Positions 44,830 through 54,369 of a stretch of 64,000 bases of DNA are shown here, piece by piece. The translations under genes were made by a program, and so were the position numbers. Each line of letters opens with the position of its first letter. Within the stretch, counting starts at the first letter, position 1. This DNA comes from Aphanothece sp. CMT-3BRIN-NPC111 (GTDB taxonomy: Bacteria > Cyanobacteriota > Cyanobacteriia > Cyanobacteriales > JAHHGU01). The notes below the pieces were generated by a model, which saw only the letters and a list, made by a program, of their open reading frames with translations, ran no database searches and had not been told where the DNA came from. The DNA is taken from contig JAHHGU010000014.1 of assembly GCA_019359765.1 (NCBI GenBank), positions 47,983 to 111,982 on the forward strand, read 5' to 3'.

Positions 44830-44952
44830 TTAGTGGGCAGAACCGTTTCCGTGATAGTTGTCCGAGTCGTAAAATCCATTTTTGGTGCCAAAGAACAGGG
44901 TGGACACCATAAAAATAATTGTCAATCCCGCTAAAACCAGTTTGACATCCAT
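44830..44952 (-). CDS. ndhP: NDH-1 subunit NdhP (putative), 40 residues
   Basis: MDVKLVLAGLTIIFMVSTLF then FGTKNGFYDSDNYHGNGSAH. One transmembrane helix and a conserved hydrophilic tail. Length and the FGTKNGFYD ... NGSAH ending fit the small NDH-1 subunit NdhP of cyanobacteria as I remember it. Conservation of the tail makes the coding status likely even if the name proves wrong. Confidence 0.6.
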   Translation of the reverse strand: MDVKLVLAGLTIIFMVSTLFFGTKNGFYDSDNYHGNGSAH

Positions 44953-44994
44953 GTTGTTTCTTAATTACCTGAATGGGGCGTGTCAATATATTTG

Positions 44995-45591
44995 ATGAAT
45001 ATTACCAAATATACTCAGATTGTAGAACCTTCCTGGCTGGAGCGTCCATCACCTCAAGTAGCACCAGACTTGGTGGGCTGCACAATGGTGCGGCAGCTGG
45101 CAGATGGACAAATCCTCCGGGGAATGATTGTGGAAACTGAAGCCTATGGTCCCAACGACCCAGCTTGCCATGCCTATCGGCGTCGGACTGCGCGCAACGA
45201 AGTGATGTTTGGACCCGCTGGGAGAAGCTATGTTTATCTTATTTATGGTCGCTACTACTGTTTAAATATCGTTACAGACCAGGAGAGCGTCCCTAGTGCC
45301 GTTTTGATTCGCGCCTTGCAATTCGAGTCTGTACCTAGCTCGATTGAGCTTTCTCCGGTGTTGAAACTCGCTCGAATTGCCGCAGGTCCGGGAAAGCTCT
45401 GCCAGATCCTACAAATTGACCTGAGCCTGAATGCTCAAGTTTTACAAATAGGACAACCGCTGTGGTTAGAGCATCGCCATCCCCAGTTTGCCCCTGATAT
45501 TGTCCAAACGACTCGGATTGGCTTGTCCCAGGGGGCTGATTTGCCCTGGCGGTGGTATCTCAGGAACTGCCCAGCTGTTTCTAAACTTTAG
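44995..45591 (+). CDS. DNA-3-methyladenine glycosylase (AAG/MPG family)
   Basis: A 198-residue protein: GMIVETEAYGPNDPACHAYR (catalytic Glu in VETEAY), RTARNEVMFGPAGRSYVYLI, YCLNIVTDQESVPSAVLIRA and IAAGPGKLCQ. Removes alkylated purines in base-excision repair. GTG at 44980 gives a longer form; ATG 44995 is preferred. It diverges from the ndhP-like ORF with 42 bases between. Confidence 0.92.
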   Translation: MNITKYTQIVEPSWLERPSPQVAPDLVGCTMVRQLADGQILRGMIVETEAYGPNDPACHAYRRRTARNEVMFGPAGRSYVYLIYGRYYCLNIVTDQESVPSAVLIRALQFESVPSSIELSPVLKLARIAAGPGKLCQILQIDLSLNAQVLQIGQPLWLEHRHPQFAPDIVQTTRIGLSQGADLPWRWYLRNCPAVSKL

Positions 45592-45620
45592 ATGTAGCTT
45601 TTATTTTCTTGTATTTGAGA

Positions 45621-45735
45621 GATTTAGATTGACTACTGACCACAAACAAACAGGGTCTCAAGTCCCTAACTTTCCGTTGCCAAAAAGAAAAGAATTAATT
45701 CAGTATTGCAAGCCCTCGGCTTCGAGTACCGGGGG
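45621..45735. repeat. 3' dispersed hairpin element, copy 3 (degenerate)
   Basis: GATTGACTACTGACCACAAACA then GGTCTCAAGTCCC, a spacer, and finally CAAGCCCTCGGCTTCGAGTACCGGGGGC at its end. It resembles the copies at 30858 and 38862 but is longer and interrupted, perhaps two fused halves. Confidence 0.4.
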
Positions 45736-45889
45736 CAATTCTATTATTCTTGCATCCTGGTAGAAAATGACGCCAGATTGTGCAGGCAACCTTCAGGGGC
45801 TAGCATATATTTAATGGTATCCTCAGCTGATATCAGTGTTGATTTCTATAGATTCCATGGACCAAAGTCCATCTAGCCACAGTAGTAAG

Positions 45890-45939
45890 CTCCTCTAGCC
45901 TGGTGAGCGGTGTCTCTCAGCGCGGGGGAGACTAGGAGG
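45890..45939 (+). promoter_or_regulatory. mgtE leader hairpin that can mask the ribosome site
   Basis: CTCCTCTAG (45890-45898) can pair with CTAGGAGG (45932-45939), which includes the Shine-Dalgarno AGGAGG (45934-45939) five bases before the mgtE ATG. Between them lies GGTGAGCGGTGTCTCTCAGCGC. A magnesium-responsive leader is plausible for mgtE, but I could not match the M-box consensus. Confidence 0.4.
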
Positions 45940-45943
45940 TTTC

Positions 45944-47302
45944 ATGCTTACCCAGGAAGGTCGGACTTTACTGTCGGACATTGGTGACTTAAACCAGCTT
46001 AAGTCTGAACTCAATGACTTACCTGCTATCGATGTACGGGATTATATTGTAGAACTGCCGCCGGAGCGTCGAGCGATCGCATTTAGATTACTCAACAAAG
46101 GTCAGGCAATTAATGTCTTTGAATATCTGCCGCCAGAAGTGCAGGAAGAACTAATTGGTTCTCTGCACGACACCCATGTGTGTCAGATTGTGGAAGCAAT
46201 GCGTCCTGATGACCGAGCGGAACTATTTGACGAGCTGCCAGCTGGGGTAGTAAAGCGGCTATTGCAGCAACTCAGTGCAGAGGAACGGAAGGCAACCGCT
46301 ACCATTCTCGGTTATCCCGAAGGCACTGCTGGTCGCGTGATGACTACAGAATATGTGCGACTGCGGGAAGGCTTAAGTGTGGGAGAAGCCTTAAGTAAAA
46401 TACGTCTAAGTGACGAAGACAAGGAAACAATTTACTATGCCTACGTCACCGACGACAACCGCAAACTTATTCAAGTCGTTTCTCTGCGACAGCTACTATT
46501 TACAATTCCCGATGTTTTGATCCGCGATATTGCTAGCGATCGCGTCCTGAAAGCCCGCACCGAGATGCGTCAGGAAGAAGTCGCCCAGCTGATGAAGCGC
46601 TATGACTTGATAGCGCTTCCTGTCGTTGACCGAGAAGACCGCCTCGTCGGGATTATCACGATTGACGACGTAGTAGACATTCTCGAAGAGGAAGCCACTG
46701 AAGACATCCAGAAACTGGCAGGGGTTAGTGGTGGTGATGAAGCGGCACTATCTCCTCCCTTGGTGACTATTCGCAAGCGCTTGCCCTGGCTACTGGGTAA
46801 CATTGTTTTGTATATTGGAGCGGCAAGTGCGATCGCGCCTTTTCAGAAGACAATTACGCTGGTGCCAGTTTTGGCAATCATCATGCCGATTTTAGCCAAT
46901 AGTAGCGGCAATGTCGGCTTTCAGGTCTTATCGGTGACGGTGCGAGGACTCGGTGTAGGTGAAGTAACACCTAAGGATTCTCTGCAAGTTCTGCGAAAGG
47001 AAATTTTGGCAGGGTTGGCCACAGCCTTGGCTTTGGGTATTGCCTTGGGTACACTTTCCTTGATTTGGTCTTCTCCAGATGAGCGATGGGTGGGGTTGGT
47101 GGCCGCCCTCGTGATGGCTATTAATGTATTGGTGGCTGCCACGCTAGGGACTCTGCTGCCAATGGGTATCAAGCGGTTGAACCTCGATCCAGCGCTGATT
47201 AGTGGACCGCTGCTGACCACTACACTGGATGCACTGGGGTTCTTAACTTTCCTAACAATGATTTCAGTCGCTTTAAAATTAGTAAAGGGGGGAGCCGTTT
47301 AA
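45944..47302 (+). CDS. mgtE: magnesium transporter MgtE
   Basis: A 452-residue protein: N-terminal superhelical domain (about 25-130), two CBS domains (TTEYVRLREGLSVGEALSKI; LMKRYDLIALPVVDREDRLV), then five helices with ILANSSGNVGFQVLSVTVRG and DPALISGPLLTTTLDALGFL, the family's pore motifs. Magnesium-gated Mg2+ channel of the cytoplasmic membrane. Strong ribosome site AGGAGG that a leader hairpin can mask. Confidence 0.96.
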   Translation: MLTQEGRTLLSDIGDLNQLKSELNDLPAIDVRDYIVELPPERRAIAFRLLNKGQAINVFEYLPPEVQEELIGSLHDTHVCQIVEAMRPDDRAELFDELPAGVVKRLLQQLSAEERKATATILGYPEGTAGRVMTTEYVRLREGLSVGEALSKIRLSDEDKETIYYAYVTDDNRKLIQVVSLRQLLFTIPDVLIRDIASDRVLKARTEMRQEEVAQLMKRYDLIALPVVDREDRLVGIITIDDVVDILEEEATEDIQKLAGVSGGDEAALSPPLVTIRKRLPWLLGNIVLYIGAASAIAPFQKTITLVPVLAIIMPILANSSGNVGFQVLSVTVRGLGVGEVTPKDSLQVLRKEILAGLATALALGIALGTLSLIWSSPDERWVGLVAALVMAINVLVAATLGTLLPMGIKRLNLDPALISGPLLTTTLDALGFLTFLTMISVALKLVKGGAV

Positions 47303-47346
47303 CGCCAGGCTCTTCCAAAGGCAGCAGATAAGATTAGCTGATACCC

Positions 47347-48498
47347 CTACTTAAGGGTTTGCTGTAGCTGGCGCTGTAGGGGCTGCTCAGTTTCTATGAC
47401 AATGCCAGGATAATTGCGGTTCACAGGTTGGGCTGGGTCAGATGATGATGCTGGTGTCCATAGCACCCACCTACTACCCGCGGGCAGTGAGCCTAAACTA
47501 AGAGGATTTTGAGTCAGCCAAATTAAAGGAAAGTTTGGGCGGTCTCCGGCAGCAGCCTCTTCACCGGCGTCAACAGATGCCAGGGTTTCTAAAACTACTT
47601 GGTTGCCCCACAAAAGACCCGTGTTAGCTGTCCAGAGTTTTACATTTAACTGGCGGCGACCAGCGTAGAAGTAGAGGGAGGCCGCAGCAATCACGGCTTG
47701 TTCAAAATCCTCCGGATGCCGCACACTGGCGCTATCGAGGCAGATGATAATTTCCTGACCACCAGTGAAAACTTCTAACTCACGTACCTTGAATTCACCG
47801 TAACGGGCACTGGTGCGCCAGTGGATTAAACGAGTGGGGTCGCCTGTTCGGTATGGTCGCAGCGCCCTAGTGATACCTTCGGTGGCAGAGTGAGAGCGGC
47901 GATCGCGACTGTAAAATTGGGCGTTATCTTCTCGCCCCATTTCATCTACCAAAGGACAGGTGGTGAGGGGTAAAACGGTGGGGTAGACAAAGGCTGTAGC
48001 TGGGACATTGCGGAACCGACGACACCAGAACAGTCCTAAGGGGGCACCTGTTCTCATTTGCACCGTGTGCCATCGGTAGACGCCCCGGCGATGGGTGGGG
48101 TGGTAGTAAATCCACCTATGGATACCTTGGGGCGGTATTGTTTCCACAGAGGTCTCTACAGGTTTTCCTAAGACGTAGGGAAGGATCTCTTGGACTTGCA
48201 GCAGCGTCTTGGGCTGGTTAGTTTGGTTCTCGATTTCGATTTCAATGGTCAGTTGGTCGCCTACTGTCACCGGAGGGATAGGGCTTCTGTGTATCCTGAG
48301 ATGTCGGAGCGATCGCGCGGGTAAGACAGCGGCTAGTCCCAATAAGGCAAAAGTAACGCCACTGATAACATACAGCCACCCTGCCATCGTGTTGGTGGCA
48401 GCGCCAAAGAAACAGATCGCTATTCCTGCGAGTAGCCACCCGGCGTATGCGGGTGTAACCCAATGGGTTTCTAGCCAGTCATTAATGCGGTTGATCAT
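47347..48498 (-). CDS. DUF58 domain-containing membrane protein
   Basis: A 383-residue protein: two N-terminal transmembrane helices (WLLAGIAICFFGAATN; WLYVISGVTFALLGLAAVL), a beta-sandwich (LTIEIEIENQTNQPKTLLQV) and the DUF58 signature REDNAQFYSRDRRSHSATEG ... ALRPYRTGDPTRLIHWRTSA. Such proteins accompany MoxR ATPases and transglutaminases elsewhere; none is nearby. I start at 48498 because AGGAGGG precedes it. Confidence 0.9.
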   Translation of the reverse strand: MINRINDWLETHWVTPAYAGWLLAGIAICFFGAATNTMAGWLYVISGVTFALLGLAAVLPARSLRHLRIHRSPIPPVTVGDQLTIEIEIENQTNQPKTLLQVQEILPYVLGKPVETSVETIPPQGIHRWIYYHPTHRRGVYRWHTVQMRTGAPLGLFWCRRFRNVPATAFVYPTVLPLTTCPLVDEMGREDNAQFYSRDRRSHSATEGITRALRPYRTGDPTRLIHWRTSARYGEFKVRELEVFTGGQEIIICLDSASVRHPEDFEQAVIAAASLYFYAGRRQLNVKLWTANTGLLWGNQVVLETLASVDAGEEAAAGDRPNFPLIWLTQNPLSLGSLPAGSRWVLWTPASSSDPAQPVNRNYPGIVIETEQPLQRQLQQTLK

Positions 48499-48726
48499 GC
48501 CTGTGCCCTCCTGATGCAATAACCGCACTTCCACTACGATAACCTGTTGCTAAGGCGGATAGAGCGATCGCACTTTGGGCTGAAGGTTATAGGGATGCGG
48601 TATCGCTTGCTTTAGTATGTGCGGATTCGGAGGGAGAGTGCGATCGCCTCCTTTTAAAAGCAATAGTTAGGATCTAAAAAATAGTGCAATTCCTAACCGC
48701 TTTGCTGTACGCTAACCCATCCTTAA

Positions 48727-51471
48727 ATGACTTATCAGATACCTCACTACATCTCACGTAAACAAGCCCAGGACTTTCTAGCTAAATTTGCCCAAGCACT
48801 GGAAGAGCCAGAATTACAGCCAGTGCTGTTTCACGTTTATGGGTTCGGGGGAGTTGGCAAAAGCACTCTGACAAGGAAGCTGAAAGAGGAACACAAGCAG
48901 CAGGCTGATTTTGCTAAGGTTTCCTTTGGTCTCACGCCAGATATAGAAACGCCATTGAAGTTGATGGTAAAGCTGTATGATCAATTGCCTCAGCCTCCCA
49001 GCCTCTTAAAACGGGATGTGGGGGATTTATTCCCTAAAGACCCTTTTACATCGCTTTATGACAAATATCAGCAGACAGTCCATGAGCTAAAAACTAAACC
49101 TGTTCAAGGAAAATCGGTTGATGCAGATCAACAAAACACGGTCAAGGATTGGTTTGAACTGGGAAGTTTGACACTCATCTCGTTGGCTGCAAACAGTGTA
49201 AATCCAGCAGCAGCACTGGGTGTAGCATTTGATGGCTTGGCGAAAGCAGGAGGAATGTTAAGTAAAGCGCCAGAGGCGATCGCATCTACCAAAGAGCGTA
49301 TGCAACAACTGCTGCAACAGCATCCAGCAACGAAGAAGGACAAAGAACTTCAGGTACTGATGCTGGAACCTATCCCTAAGTTAACTCAGGCGTTCGCTGA
49401 GGGTTTGAGCTTTCTGGCTCAAAAGCAAAAACGCCCAGTAGTACTGATTTTAGATACCTATGAAAAAGTGCCGTCAGATATTGATACTTGGCTATGGCAA
49501 TATCTATTAGAAGATACAGCCCTAAAGTCTTACCCAGTTCGTCTGGTGGTGGCTGGGCGACGTCCTTTACTAGAGAAGGAAGGCTGGCGGAAATTACAGC
49601 AGGATCGGGATTTAATCTATGAACAGCGACTCGCTGAATTTGATAAAAAGCAGACGAAGGAATATCTACAGCAGATAGGTATTACCGAAGCTCAAGATAT
49701 TCAGAAAATCTATAAAGCAACGAAAGGCTTACCCTACTATCTCAACTGGATTAGAGAGAGTAAGGATAAAGGCGAACCCATAGACTTTTCCCGTGGCAAC
49801 CAAGCGATTGTTGAACTGCTACTGCAAGGACTGAATGCCAAGCAAAAGCAGATAGTGCAACTAGCAGCTTGTTGTCGTTGGTTCGATCGGTCATTGATTC
49901 AGTACTTGATGAAGCGACAAGGAATCGACTTTGAGACTGTTGCTGATCCAATGCTTGACTGCTTTGAATGGTTAACACAGCGCGACTTTGTTGAGCTTGT
50001 TCAAAGCCGTTATCGCCTGGATGATGTGGCGCGGGATGTCTTCCGGCTGTCAGTATGTCAGGAAGACAAAAATCAATTTCGTCACACTCATGAACTGCTA
50101 GCCAAATACTTTGAAGAGCAAGCGAATCAAGAAGTTTCATCAGATAGTCCTGCTCCTGCAAAATACGATAACCCTGATTGGTGCCAATACACTGCTGAAT
50201 TTCTCTATCACGCTCTATTTGCTAGAAGAGATGACGGTCAGCGTCAGTTTCTTTCTCATTTGTTTGCATCTCGCTACCTCAACCAAATTGATGTAGTAAC
50301 AACTTTTTTGGTAGCAGTTGCAGCAGAAGCAGAGGTAGAGAATTACCACCTCTTACCCAATGAGACGGAGAAGTTTCTAGAACGTATCAAACTGGTCTTT
50401 CCATTAGGCTGGGTAGTGTTAAAAGCAGATCCAGCTAAATATGAAATTAACTATGAGTATTGGACTGGCCAGTCTAAAGAAGAGATAGAGGTAGCATTAC
50501 GACCTTATTTCAGCCAAGTTGACTTTTTGGAAGATGGGCTGGGTAAATATGCAGGGCTGTTGTACAAATCCCTACGGTGTCGCACTCTTGATCCGCGTGT
50601 AGATTTGCTGCTAAGAGCCAAGGAGCAAGCTGAACGAATTGCAACAGCTACGTACCCTGAATTTAGCACCAGCCTCTTGTTTGAGGTGGCCAATTGGCTG
50701 TATCAACTAGGACGCTATGAAGAGGTGCTTGCTAGCTACGACAAAGCTTTGGCAATTAAAGACGACGACCCCGTAGCCTGGAACAACCGAGGTAGTGCGC
50801 TGGCCAACTTAGGTCGTGATGAGGAGGCGCTTGCTAGTTACGACAAAGCTTTGGCAATCAAAGACGACGACCCCAAAGCCTGGTACAACCGGGGGACTGC
50901 GCTGGCCAACTTAGGTCGTGATGAGGAGGCGCTTGCTAGTTACGACAAAGCTTTGGCAATCAAAGACGACAACCCCAAAGCCTGGAACAACCGGGGTAAT
51001 GTGCTGACCAACTTAAGTCGTGATGAGGAGGCGCTTGCTAGTTACGACAAAGCCTTAAAGATTAAACCAGACGATCCCCATGCCTGGAGTATGCGGGGCT
51101 TAGTGCTGAGCCGCTTAGGTCGTTATGGCGAGGCACTGGCTAACCATGGCGAGGCTCTGAAACTTCAACCGAAATTCCCGCTATGGTGGGCTAATCGGGG
51201 CATTGTGTTGGCTCGTGCAGGGTGCTATGAAGAAGCACTAGCTAGCTGTGACAAAGCTCTAGAACTGCAACCTCAAGATGAGAGTGGTTATTACGGCAAG
51301 GCTTGCTGTTATGCCTTGCAAGACGATTCTTATATGGCAATTGAAAACCTACAACAGGCAATTAATCTCAACCCTCATCGATGCCAAATGGAAGCAAAAA
51401 TTAATTCGGATTTTGATAGCCTTCGGGTAGATAAGCGGTTTCAGGCGTTGATGCAAGAGAAGACGAATTAA
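48727..51471 (+). CDS. STAND-type ATPase with C-terminal TPR repeats
   Basis: A 914-residue protein. Walker A is YGFGGVGKSTLTRKL (38-52), Walker B VVLILDTYE (about 241-249), and RLVVAGRRPLL marks the sensor strand. A helical middle region follows (about 370-650). The C-terminal 250 residues are TPRs: ASYDKALAIKDDDPKAWNNR repeated at a 102-base DNA period with near identity. Signal-transducing STAND ATPases use repeats for ligand sensing and an effector; I recognise no N-terminal effector domain here. A hairpin terminator follows. Immune or signalling role is inference. Confidence 0.8.
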   Translation: MTYQIPHYISRKQAQDFLAKFAQALEEPELQPVLFHVYGFGGVGKSTLTRKLKEEHKQQADFAKVSFGLTPDIETPLKLMVKLYDQLPQPPSLLKRDVGDLFPKDPFTSLYDKYQQTVHELKTKPVQGKSVDADQQNTVKDWFELGSLTLISLAANSVNPAAALGVAFDGLAKAGGMLSKAPEAIASTKERMQQLLQQHPATKKDKELQVLMLEPIPKLTQAFAEGLSFLAQKQKRPVVLILDTYEKVPSDIDTWLWQYLLEDTALKSYPVRLVVAGRRPLLEKEGWRKLQQDRDLIYEQRLAEFDKKQTKEYLQQIGITEAQDIQKIYKATKGLPYYLNWIRESKDKGEPIDFSRGNQAIVELLLQGLNAKQKQIVQLAACCRWFDRSLIQYLMKRQGIDFETVADPMLDCFEWLTQRDFVELVQSRYRLDDVARDVFRLSVCQEDKNQFRHTHELLAKYFEEQANQEVSSDSPAPAKYDNPDWCQYTAEFLYHALFARRDDGQRQFLSHLFASRYLNQIDVVTTFLVAVAAEAEVENYHLLPNETEKFLERIKLVFPLGWVVLKADPAKYEINYEYWTGQSKEEIEVALRPYFSQVDFLEDGLGKYAGLLYKSLRCRTLDPRVDLLLRAKEQAERIATATYPEFSTSLLFEVANWLYQLGRYEEVLASYDKALAIKDDDPVAWNNRGSALANLGRDEEALASYDKALAIKDDDPKAWYNRGTALANLGRDEEALASYDKALAIKDDNPKAWNNRGNVLTNLSRDEEALASYDKALKIKPDDPHAWSMRGLVLSRLGRYGEALANHGEALKLQPKFPLWWANRGIVLARAGCYEEALASCDKALELQPQDESGYYGKACCYALQDDSYMAIENLQQAINLNPHRCQMEAKINSDFDSLRVDKRFQALMQEKTN
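50713..51060 (+). repeat. near-identical 102-bp coding repeats in the TPR region
   Basis: GAGGAGGCGCTTGCTAGTTA and its continuation recur at a period of 102 bases (e.g. starts at 50812 and 50914) with few differences; flanking units are more diverged. This is 34 residues per unit, one TPR each. Confidence 0.85.
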
Positions 51472-51516
51472 TCGGCAACGAGGCGATCTAAATAGGCGAT
51501 CGCACCCTATTAAAAT

Positions 51517-51539
51517 AGCCCGCGTAGGCGGGCTTTTTT
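51517..51539 (+). terminator. intrinsic terminator after the STAND ATPase gene
   Basis: AGCCCGC-GTAG-GCGGGCT followed by TTTTT. Perfect seven-base GC-rich stem, 45 bases after the stop. The core resembles the palindromes of the 79-base repeat at 21019. Confidence 0.85.
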
Positions 51540-51598
51540 GTGTAGCCGCAGGTTTTAACCTGTCAGCTACTTCGGGCTACTTGTAAGCTACTCCAGAC

Positions 51599-53389
51599 TT
51601 ATCGTCTCGCTAGTTTCTTCGACACTTTCCGCAGGCGAATTGACTGGGGCGTAACTTCCACCAGTTCATCGGAACCAATATACTCCAATGCACGCTCCAA
51701 ACTCATATCTACTGGTGCTTGCAACTGCACCAACTCTTCACCGCCAGAGGCGCGGTGATTGGTTAGCTGCTTTGTCTTGCAGATGTTGAGTTCTAGGTCT
51801 TGTGGGCGGTTGTTTTCTCCGACAATCATGCCCTTGTAAACCTTTGTACCTGGCGTAATAAAGAATACGCCTCGATCTTCAGCATTTTGCAGCGCGTAGT
51901 AGGTAGCGACTCCCTCTTCAAAGGAAATTAGTACCCCGTTGCGACGCGCTGAAATATCTCCGCTGATGGGGCGATAGTCGAGGAAGCTGTGATTCATAAT
52001 CCCCTCGCCACGAGTTAGGCGCATGAATTCACCCCGGAAGCCAATCAAACCCCGGGCAGGAATAACAAACTCTAGCTGGGTGCGACCATTACCACCCATC
52101 TGCATATCTTGCATTTCGCCCTTACGTTGACCTAGCCGTTCAATACAGCTGCCAACGGCTTCTTCTGGAACATCCAGCACCAGACATTCAAAAGGTTCGC
52201 AGGGTTGACCGCTAACTTCCCGGTAAATTACTTGTGGTTGGGATACCTGAAACTCGTAGCCTTCACGCCGCATAGTTTCAATTAAGATACCCAAGTGCAA
52301 TTCACCACGACCGGAAACCAGGAATTTATCAGGAGAGTCGCTTTCTTCTACGCGCAGGGCGACATTGGTTTCTAGTTCTCGGAATAAGCGATCACGCACT
52401 TGCCGCGATGTCACCAGCTTACCTTCTTGACCAGCAAACGGTGAATCGTTTACCGAGAAAGTCATCTGCAATGTCGGCTCATCCACTTTAATCAGTGGCA
52501 GTGCTTGTGGTTCATCCGGGCAAGTAATCGTCTCACCAATATTGGCATCAGCAAACCCAGCAACTGCAACAATGTTGCCAGCCGATGCTTCTGGTAGGTC
52601 AATGCGCTTTAGTCCTTCAAAGCCCATTAACTTGCTAATTTTAGCTTTAACAATCTCGCCAGTTTCCGTCACTAAAGCAGCTTGCTGGCCGACGCGGATC
52701 GTACCGTTATGGATTTTGCCAATTACAATCCGACCCACATACTCGGAATAATCGAGGGTTGTGACTTGCAATTGCAAAGGCTTTGCGGGATCGCCAACAG
52801 GGGGCGGCACATGATGCAGAACTGCCTCAAATAAAGGCTTCATATCTGTGCCTTCCGCCTCTAGGTCGTCTTTGGCGTATCCTGCCATACCGGAGGCAAA
52901 CAGATAGGGAAATTCGCACTGGTCATCATCTGCACCTAATTCCAGGAACAGATCCAATACTTTATCAATACTTTGATAAGGTTCGGCTTGGGGACGGTCG
53001 ATCTTATTGATAACGACGATAGGGCGCAGTCCCTTTTCTAGGGCTTTTTTCAGCACAAACCGTGTCTGCGGCATCGGGCCTTCGTTGGCATCTACAATCA
53101 GCAGACAGCCATCAACCATTCCCAGCACCCGCTCGACTTCGCCACCAAAGTCAGCGTGTCCGGGGGTATCAACAATATTGATTAGCGTGTCTTTATAATT
53201 GACTGCCGTATTTTTAGACAAAATTGTAATGCCCCGTTCCCGCTCAATGGCGTTGGAATCCATCACACAATCCGGGACGTCTTCCCCTTCGCGGAAAATG
53301 CCGGATTGTTTGAGTAGGGCATCAACGAGGGTGGTTTTGCCGTGATCGACGTGGGCAATAATTGCTACGTTGCGAATGGGAAGCGTCAT
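51599..53389 (-). CDS. typA: translational GTPase TypA/BipA
   Basis: A 596-residue protein: [20 protein letters not shown] (G1), [14 protein letters not shown] (G2), [15 protein letters not shown] (G3), [13 protein letters not shown] (G4), then the BipA C-terminal region ([40 protein letters not shown]). Ribosome-associated GTPase for stress and 50S assembly. I start at 53389 ([13 protein letters not shown]), which gives the family length; the longer ORF adds 18 residues. Confidence 0.96.
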   Translation of the reverse strand: MTLPIRNVAIIAHVDHGKTTLVDALLKQSGIFREGEDVPDCVMDSNAIERERGITILSKNTAVNYKDTLINIVDTPGHADFGGEVERVLGMVDGCLLIVDANEGPMPQTRFVLKKALEKGLRPIVVINKIDRPQAEPYQSIDKVLDLFLELGADDDQCEFPYLFASGMAGYAKDDLEAEGTDMKPLFEAVLHHVPPPVGDPAKPLQLQVTTLDYSEYVGRIVIGKIHNGTIRVGQQAALVTETGEIVKAKISKLMGFEGLKRIDLPEASAGNIVAVAGFADANIGETITCPDEPQALPLIKVDEPTLQMTFSVNDSPFAGQEGKLVTSRQVRDRLFRELETNVALRVEESDSPDKFLVSGRGELHLGILIETMRREGYEFQVSQPQVIYREVSGQPCEPFECLVLDVPEEAVGSCIERLGQRKGEMQDMQMGGNGRTQLEFVIPARGLIGFRGEFMRLTRGEGIMNHSFLDYRPISGDISARRNGVLISFEEGVATYYALQNAEDRGVFFITPGTKVYKGMIVGENNRPQDLELNICKTKQLTNHRASGGEELVQLQAPVDMSLERALEYIGSDELVEVTPQSIRLRKVSKKLARR

Positions 53390-53586
53390 ATGGTGAGAAC
53401 AGGGATTTAAGTAAAGGGGATTCGATAACAGAATTTCTGCCAAAGTCTCAGGTCTGTAAAGAATCCTTAATAATTTTAATTTTAACTTACCTGCATTAAA
53501 AACAGGTGGTAAATTAGGCCTTTAGTACGCAGTAGGCGATCGCGATCGCTTACCCTTTCCAGTCGGCAGATATAGCCAGGTGCAGT

Positions 53587-54030
53587 TCAGAAGCTTTGCA
53601 GACTGTATGCCTTTTCCTTGATATAAACGCTTCGCAGCCACTCCACCGCCGCCGGGGATAGCCCAAACTTAATTATCCCTACCAACTCACCCCAGGCGTA
53701 CAAATTTTTGAGATATGACGCTTGCTTAAATTTCTGGGCATAAAATCCTACCCAAAAGTCGGGTGCTTTGAATTTGTTCTTCTTCCAACGCTTGCGCCAA
53801 CAATTGATATCTGCTGCGGTGGGGGGTTCTACTCCCACTATGGGCGGGATATCCGCGTAGCTGACAAACGTGCTTATACCTTTGCCGACAACGTGGATGA
53901 CATATCTCCAGCAATCTATGCGATAGATGTCTTGGGGGTTGAGCTTAAGCACGAAGGCAATTGCTTCAACGGTGACAAAACGAGCCAGAGGGTGGATGAG
54001 CTTTGATTCCGGCTTTTGGTTTGTTAACAT
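53587..54030 (-). CDS. hypothetical protein, divergent from an XRE regulator
   Basis: A 147-residue protein starting MLTNQKPESKLIHPLARFVT. It contains VEAIAFVLKLNPQDIYRIDC, WRYVIHVVGKGISTFVSYAD and CWRKRWKKNKFKAPDFWVGF. It has no recognised domain. GGGGAGG lies nine bases before this ATG; the longer ORF would start on the ribosome site itself and is rejected. The HTH gene lies 127 bases away, divergent. Confidence 0.6.
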   Translation of the reverse strand: MLTNQKPESKLIHPLARFVTVEAIAFVLKLNPQDIYRIDCWRYVIHVVGKGISTFVSYADIPPIVGVEPPTAADINCWRKRWKKNKFKAPDFWVGFYAQKFKQASYLKNLYAWGELVGIIKFGLSPAAVEWLRSVYIKEKAYSLQSF

Positions 54031-54156
54031 ATATATATACCTCCCCATTTATGGGATTTGGTTTTGTAAGCGGTTGCCCTTGAGTTTGGTAGACTGGGGG
54101 GGCGATCGCTCTTTATATTAAAACCATTAAAGGCTGATTCCAGTCTTTTGTCAAGG

Positions 54157-54369
54157 ATGGGATTAGTAAGGCTACGGATTCGAGAGTTTGCCGCTGAGAG
54201 AGGCTGGACAATTAAAGAAGTTGCTGATCGTTCAGGGGTCCATTACAGTACGCTCAAAACTTATGCCCGCGCTCCTGGGTTGGCAACGGTTGACGTAACT
54301 TACTTACAAAAGTTGGCTCGGACGTTCGATGTGTTGATTGAAGATCTGTTTGAGGTAGTGGAGGAGTAG
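54157..54369 (+). CDS. small XRE-family HTH protein
   Basis: A 70-residue single-domain regulator: LRIREFAAERGWTIKEVADR, SGVHYSTLKTYARAPGLATV and LQKLARTFDVLIEDLFEVVE, a Cro/C1-type helix-turn-helix. TTG at 54148 is an alternative start. Ribosome site unclear. It could regulate the divergent gene at 53587-54030. Confidence 0.8.
   Translation: MGLVRLRIREFAAERGWTIKEVADRSGVHYSTLKTYARAPGLATVDVTYLQKLARTFDVLIEDLFEVVEE

Noticed and set aside
45767..45943. Classical M-box riboswitch before mgtE
   Set aside because: I could not find the conserved M-box segments; only a ribosome-site-masking hairpin is visible.
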